Shown here piece after piece: positions 22,762 to 26,706 of a stretch of DNA of 26,706 nt. A program made the position numbers and the translations under genes. The notes under the pieces are model-generated. The model saw nothing but the letters and a program-made list of their open reading frames with translations, had not been told where the DNA came from and did no database searches. The stretch spans positions 1 through 26,706 of the forward strand of contig CAJUBR010000037.1 in NCBI GenBank assembly GCA_910584695.1, given 5' to 3'. The DNA is from an uncultured Lachnospiraceae bacterium (lineage in GTDB: Bacteria > Bacillota > Clostridia > Lachnospirales > Lachnospiraceae). Within the stretch, counting starts at the first letter, position 1. Each line of letters opens with the position of its first letter.

Positions 22762-23941
22762 AATTCTTTACATTCTCACCATCTGCATTTATATTTTTCG
22801 CCAGCTTCAATTTGTTTTTTACCTTTTTTCCGATTGTTCTTACCGGATGTGCCACTTTCCTTTTAAATTCTTCCATCTCTTTTTTCTGTGCCTTAATCTC
22901 CTGTTCCTGTGTCTTGATTTTCCGTTCCATTTCCATCAAAGAAGTTCCCATAAATAAGATAATATCTTCTAACATTTCCTCATTTTGGGGAGTCCATTTC
23001 TGCTCTGCATGATACGCAAAGGAAAATAAATCCTCGTTTCTTCCCATATATTCCTCTGCAACCAGCCGGTTTCCCTCCCTGTATTTTTCATAAAATTCGC
23101 TGGCTTCCGATTGAGAATACATACTATATTTAGGATTATCCTTTCTCCAATTGGAATTGTGTGCCAATATGTGCTGGAACATTCGTTTTGACTGTGCATC
23201 CGAATCCGGCAGCTTATTTAAGATTCGTTTTAGTTCTACATTATTTTTTGTCAGTCCCATGTTAAATACTTCTGTTTGAATCTGATATGCATCGGTATAC
23301 TGCAGTCCAATCGCATGGATAAAATCCTCATAAATGGTACTTCCGTCAAAATACTCCTTGCCAAAACGGCGTACAATTAAATTTTCTTTCCCTACAAATT
23401 CAGCAATTTGATTTAGCATTTCAAAATAATCAAGATGGACAATCGGAAGCTTTTTTGTCATTTCCTCCCAAGATAACGTACATTCACAATAAAGCCCTTC
23501 TTTAATCCTCTGGTTCCACCATGAATATAAAAAATCATCCTGTCTTCGGAGATAAACAATCACTTTTGTACAAAATGCATGTATCTCCATTTCCTTTTTT
23601 AATTTGGACCAGACACTTTCCTCATTCCGGAATCCACAGTTCCACAAACCTTCATCTGATAAGATAACATTGTCATACTTCTCAAAGGCATTATAAACCT
23701 CCTGAAATCCTTCTACCCAATATTGTTTTTCCAGTTCAACATCTCTTATCCCCTTCTCGTTCCTTGCCCATCCAAACATAAAATGTGCGGTCCGCCGCGG
23801 ATTTGCATTGGGATATTGAAACGGCATAAGCGGATAACAATATCCATGACGGTTTAATTCCTCCTGATTATCAGCACAAAATTTTTGAAGGACTGTTGTA
23901 GCAGTTCTCGGCATTCCAATATGCAGATAAAGTGTTTTCAT
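22760..23941 (-). CDS. PAPS-dependent sulfotransferase family protein
   Basis: This 393-aa protein begins with a sulfotransferase P-loop-like motif that binds the PAPS 5'-phosphosulfate (LHIGMPRTATTVLQKF, 6-21). A 3'-phosphate-binding motif follows (VIVYLRRQDDFLYSWW, 127-142; Arg132/133, Ser140). The C-terminus has a charged coiled coil (about 330-365) and a basic tail (HPVRTIGKKVKNKLK). Such tails are common on enzymes that build surface polysaccharides, so a glycan acceptor is possible but not shown. The gene follows cysNC by 61 nt with AAAGGAG 9 nt before the ATG and probably uses the PAPS made by its neighbours. No signal peptide is seen; cytoplasmic action is likely. Confidence 0.8.
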   Translation of the reverse strand: MKTLYLHIGMPRTATTVLQKFCADNQEELNRHGYCYPLMPFQYPNANPRRTAHFMFGWARNEKGIRDVELEKQYWVEGFQEVYNAFEKYDNVILSDEGLWNCGFRNEESVWSKLKKEMEIHAFCTKVIVYLRRQDDFLYSWWNQRIKEGLYCECTLSWEEMTKKLPIVHLDYFEMLNQIAEFVGKENLIVRRFGKEYFDGSTIYEDFIHAIGLQYTDAYQIQTEVFNMGLTKNNVELKRILNKLPDSDAQSKRMFQHILAHNSNWRKDNPKYSMYSQSEASEFYEKYREGNRLVAEEYMGRNEDLFSFAYHAEQKWTPQNEEMLEDIILFMGTSLMEMERKIKTQEQEIKAQKKEMEEFKRKVAHPVRTIGKKVKNKLKLAKNINADGENVKN

Positions 23942-24002
23942 TCCCTTGGTCTCCTTTATTTTTCGTATTTATCTGTAAGTACAAATTTCTTTTTTCACCA
24001 TC

Positions 24003-25829
24003 TTACAAATATGCTTCTAATACTTTCATAATCATATTAATACAGTCAGAAATATCATGTTTACTTGTATCAATCACAATTTCTGCACGCTCCGGTTTCT
24101 CGTAAGCACTGCTGATTCCGGTAAAATTACTGATCTTGCCCTCCCGTGCTTTTTGATACAGACCTTTTACATCCCGTTTCTCACATTCCTCTAGTGGCGT
24201 ACTTACATAAACTTCTACAAAGCCACCTCCCACAATATCTCTCGCCATCCTCCGGTCTAATTGATATGGTGAAATAAAGGAAGCAATCACGATCAGTCCC
24301 GCATCATTCATCAGTTTTGCAACCTCTGCCACCCGCCTGATATTTTCTACACGGTCCTTTTCCTTAAAACCAAGATCCTTGTTTAATCCCATCCTGACGT
24401 TATCTCCATCCAGAAGCATGGTATGCTTTCCTAAAGAAATCAAGGTCTTCTCTAATTCATTTGCCAGCGTGGATTTGCCTGCACCGGAAAGTCCGGTCAT
24501 CCAAACCGTGATTGCCTTTTGCTGCAGGCACTTTTCCCGCATCCCCTTTGTCACATCCATTTCATGCCATCTAAGATTATTGTCACGAGCCAGTGGCTGC
24601 CGTACCACACCGCCTGCAGCAGTCTGGTTGGACACTCTGTCAATCAAAATAAAAGAGCCTAATTCCCGGTTTTTTGCAAAACAGTCAAAAACAACCTTGC
24701 TTCCTGTTGAAATCTCACAGACAGCAAGCTCATTTTTATAGATTGTCTCGGCATACACCTCCGCACCAGTATTTACATCAATTTTATATTTAATCCGCAT
24801 AATAACAGCAGGAATCAACTGCATTCCTAACTTTAACAAAAAACTTCCCCCTTCCACAAGGTTGTTTTCATCCATCCAGAGCAGGGATGCCTCAAACAGG
24901 GAACCAACCTCAACCTCTGCATCTTTTTGCAGCACACAGCCTCTTGAAATATCAACCTCTGTATCTAACTGTATGGTCACAGCATGTCCCTTCTTGCTTT
25001 TGGCTACGCTTTTATCCCCTTGAAGTATTTTGGTAACAACTGCTTTTTCCTTACTTGGCAGTACAGTAATTTCTTCTCCAACCGCTATCTCTCCCGAAGA
25101 AATCTGACCCTGAAATCCCCTAAAATTCTGATCCGGGCGGCATACTCTTTGAACCGGCATGGTAAATCCTTTCTCGCCTTCCTCATCCGTTACGTCAATT
25201 TTCTCAAGATAAGCAAGAAGCGGCAACCCGTTATACCATCTCATATTTTTAGATTGTCTGACGACATTATCACCCTCTGTAGCCGAAACCGGTATCATAC
25301 ATAAAGTATCATAATCAAATTCTGCCATCAAAACCTTAATGTGCCTCTGTATTTTGGTAAACCTTGCCTGCTCATAACAAACGGTATCCATTTTATTGAC
25401 CGCAAATACAAAATGCCGAATTCCCATAAGTGCACAGATTCTAGCATGGCGTTTCGTCTGTATCTGGACATCCTGACTAGCATCCACTAAAATAACCGCT
25501 AAAGAGGCAAAAGATGCACCCACCGCCATATTCCTTGTATATTCCTCATGCCCCGGTGTATCCGCCACAATAAAACTTCTGTTTTCCGTTGAAAAATACC
25601 GATAAGCAACATCAATCGTAATTCCCTGTTCTCTTTCTGCCATTAATCCGTCCAGCAAAAGGGAATAATCTATCTTTCCCTCTCTGGAACCAATCTTTGA
25701 GTCTAACACCAATGCCTTTTCCTGATCCGTAAAAAGCAGCTTGGCATCATATAATAAATGCCCGATTAGTGTGGATTTTCCGTCATCCACACTGCCACAT
25801 GTTATAAATTTAAGAAGATTTTCGTTCAT
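24003..25829 (-). CDS. cysNC: Fused sulfate adenylyltransferase subunit CysN / adenylylsulfate kinase CysC
   Basis: This 608-aa protein combines two steps of sulfate activation. The N-terminal part is an EF-Tu-like GTPase, the CysN subunit of ATP sulfurylase, with GSVDDGKST (12-20), DTPGHEEY and NKMD, followed by beta-barrel domains. From about residue 438 an APS kinase domain follows, with its own P-loop GLSGAGKST (446-454), the DGDNVR motif, FISPY with the conserved Ser and a late FTGISSAYE. Together with CysD it turns sulfate and ATP into APS and then PAPS. The ATG directly follows the cysD stop (TAAATG), which indicates translational coupling. Confidence 0.95.
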   Translation of the reverse strand: MNENLLKFITCGSVDDGKSTLIGHLLYDAKLLFTDQEKALVLDSKIGSREGKIDYSLLLDGLMAEREQGITIDVAYRYFSTENRSFIVADTPGHEEYTRNMAVGASFASLAVILVDASQDVQIQTKRHARICALMGIRHFVFAVNKMDTVCYEQARFTKIQRHIKVLMAEFDYDTLCMIPVSATEGDNVVRQSKNMRWYNGLPLLAYLEKIDVTDEEGEKGFTMPVQRVCRPDQNFRGFQGQISSGEIAVGEEITVLPSKEKAVVTKILQGDKSVAKSKKGHAVTIQLDTEVDISRGCVLQKDAEVEVGSLFEASLLWMDENNLVEGGSFLLKLGMQLIPAVIMRIKYKIDVNTGAEVYAETIYKNELAVCEISTGSKVVFDCFAKNRELGSFILIDRVSNQTAAGGVVRQPLARDNNLRWHEMDVTKGMREKCLQQKAITVWMTGLSGAGKSTLANELEKTLISLGKHTMLLDGDNVRMGLNKDLGFKEKDRVENIRRVAEVAKLMNDAGLIVIASFISPYQLDRRMARDIVGGGFVEVYVSTPLEECEKRDVKGLYQKAREGKISNFTGISSAYEKPERAEIVIDTSKHDISDCINMIMKVLEAYL

Positions 25830-26706
25830 TTAAAAATACCCTTCCCTTTTCCTTTTTTCCATACTGGCACTCCCGCCATCTGAGTCAATTACCCGGCTCG
25901 TTCGTTCAGACTCAACAGATGCCAGGGTTTCTTCAATAATCTCATCCAACGTAACTGCATCGGATTCTACGGCTCCGGAAAGAGGATAGCATCCCAATGT
26001 TCGGAATCTTACCATCTTTTTCTCTATTGTTTCACCGTCTCTTAATTTCATCCGGTCATCATCCACCATAATCAAGTTTCCGTCCCGTTTTACGACAGGG
26101 CACACAGATGCATAATACAGAGAAACAATGGGTATATTCTCTTTCTTAATATACTGCCAGATATCCTTTTCTGTCCAATTGGAAAGCGGAAAAACCCTTA
26201 TACTCTCCCCTTTATGAATTTGTGTGTTATATAATTTCCATAATTCCGGTCTCTGGTTTTTGGGGTCCCATGTATGACTCTCATTGCGAAATGAAAAAAT
26301 CCTCTCCTTTGCCCTTGATTTTTCTTCATCCCGTCGTCCTCCCCCAAATGCTGCAGTAAATCCGTATTGGTCCAGTGCCTGCTTTAATGCCTGTGTTTTC
26401 ATAATATCCGTATACGCTGCACCATGGTCAAAGGGGTTAATTCCCTGACGCACTCCGTCCTGATTGATATATTCTAACATTTCAATCCCAAGCCTCTTAG
26501 CCGTTTCATCCCGAAAAGATATCATTTCTTTAAATTTCCATGTTGTATTGACATGCAAAAACGGAAATGGAGGCTTTTCGGGATAAAATGCTTTCATCGC
26601 CAGATGAAGCATAACCGATGAATCTTTTCCGATTGAATACATCATCACGGGTTTCTCACACTCCGCAGCAACCTCCCGTATAATATAAATCGCTTCTGCC
26701 TCTAAC
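25830..26706 (-). CDS. cysD: Sulfate adenylyltransferase subunit CysD (5' end outside window)
   Basis: This is the catalytic subunit of ATP sulfurylase, an ATP pyrophosphatase-fold enzyme with the PP-loop YSIGKDSSV. Further CysD features are FGGGRRDEEKSRAKERIFS, the FPLSNWTEKDIWQYI segment and YPLSGAVES near the end. The reading frame stays open to the last base of the window with family-like residues (LEAEAIYIIREVAAECEKPVMMYS), so the true start lies outside; an internal GTG at 26646-26648 is not the start. At least 291 residues are present against about 300 for the family. It joins cysNC without any gap. Confidence 0.93.
   Translation of the reverse strand, partial: LEAEAIYIIREVAAECEKPVMMYSIGKDSSVMLHLAMKAFYPEKPPFPFLHVNTTWKFKEMISFRDETAKRLGIEMLEYINQDGVRQGINPFDHGAAYTDIMKTQALKQALDQYGFTAAFGGGRRDEEKSRAKERIFSFRNESHTWDPKNQRPELWKLYNTQIHKGESIRVFPLSNWTEKDIWQYIKKENIPIVSLYYASVCPVVKRDGNLIMVDDDRMKLRDGETIEKKMVRFRTLGCYPLSGAVESDAVTLDEIIEETLASVESERTSRVIDSDGGSASMEKRKREGYF

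Noticed and set aside
25830..26648. Internal GTG at 26646-26648 as the CysD start
   Set aside because: The frame continues upstream to the window edge with residues typical of CysD, and a start here would remove the helix before the PP-loop.

Overview
The window looks like the chromosome of a low-to-mid GC Clostridia bacterium, most probably a Lachnospiraceae member. The evidence is gene order and protein type: the SCIFF peptide (scfA) with its radical-SAM maturase (scfB), a one-piece SecDF, recJ, relA/spoT, a metallo-beta-lactamase-fold hydrolase and hemZ lie in one line, as in many Clostridia. Promoters are classical sigma-A type and ribosome sites are strong AGGAGG-like sequences. This assignment is inference; no 16S rRNA is present.

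Layout. (1) 1-88: the end of a small palindromic repeat element, cut by the window edge. (2) 130-13732, all minus strand: a long housekeeping block, in transcription order an FHA-domain protein, a HAD phosphatase, a TIGR04086-type membrane protein, scfA (46 aa, six Cys), scfB, secDF, recJ, relA/spoT, an MBL-fold hydrolase and hemZ. Internal promoters (near-consensus before scfA, another before relA) and hairpins (overlapping the HAD stop, between scfA and scfB, between secDF and recJ) divide it into sub-units. The adenine phosphoribosyltransferase gene often found between recJ and relA is absent. (3) 14043-14564, plus strand: a cyclophilin, ending at a hairpin shared with the convergent corA. 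(4) 15739-18774, minus strand: a membrane-anchored MutS-like ATPase, an unrecognised membrane protein and a small XRE regulator. (5) 19192-20942, plus strand: a phenylacetate-CoA-ligase-type enzyme and a tandem ACT-domain protein, ending in a strong bidirectional terminator. (6) 21035-22570, minus strand: a sodium/solute symporter behind a perfect-consensus promoter with a large palindrome over the start site. (7) 22760-26706, minus strand: cysD (cut by the window), a cysN-cysC fusion and a sulfotransferase, which reads as a PAPS-making and PAPS-using sulfation module.

Most unusual parts. A complete 216-bp MITE-like element (19-bp terminal inverted repeats, 10-bp target duplication, nested 23-bp palindrome) sits between the promoter and ribosome site of the phenylacetate-CoA-ligase gene, and a second copy in opposite orientation starts the window. 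Next to it, three evenly spaced GTTG(C)...(G)CAAC palindromes lie between that gene and the divergent XRE regulator. The sulfation module, in which sulfate activation is paired with a sulfotransferase rather than with reduction genes, is the best candidate for under-described biology.
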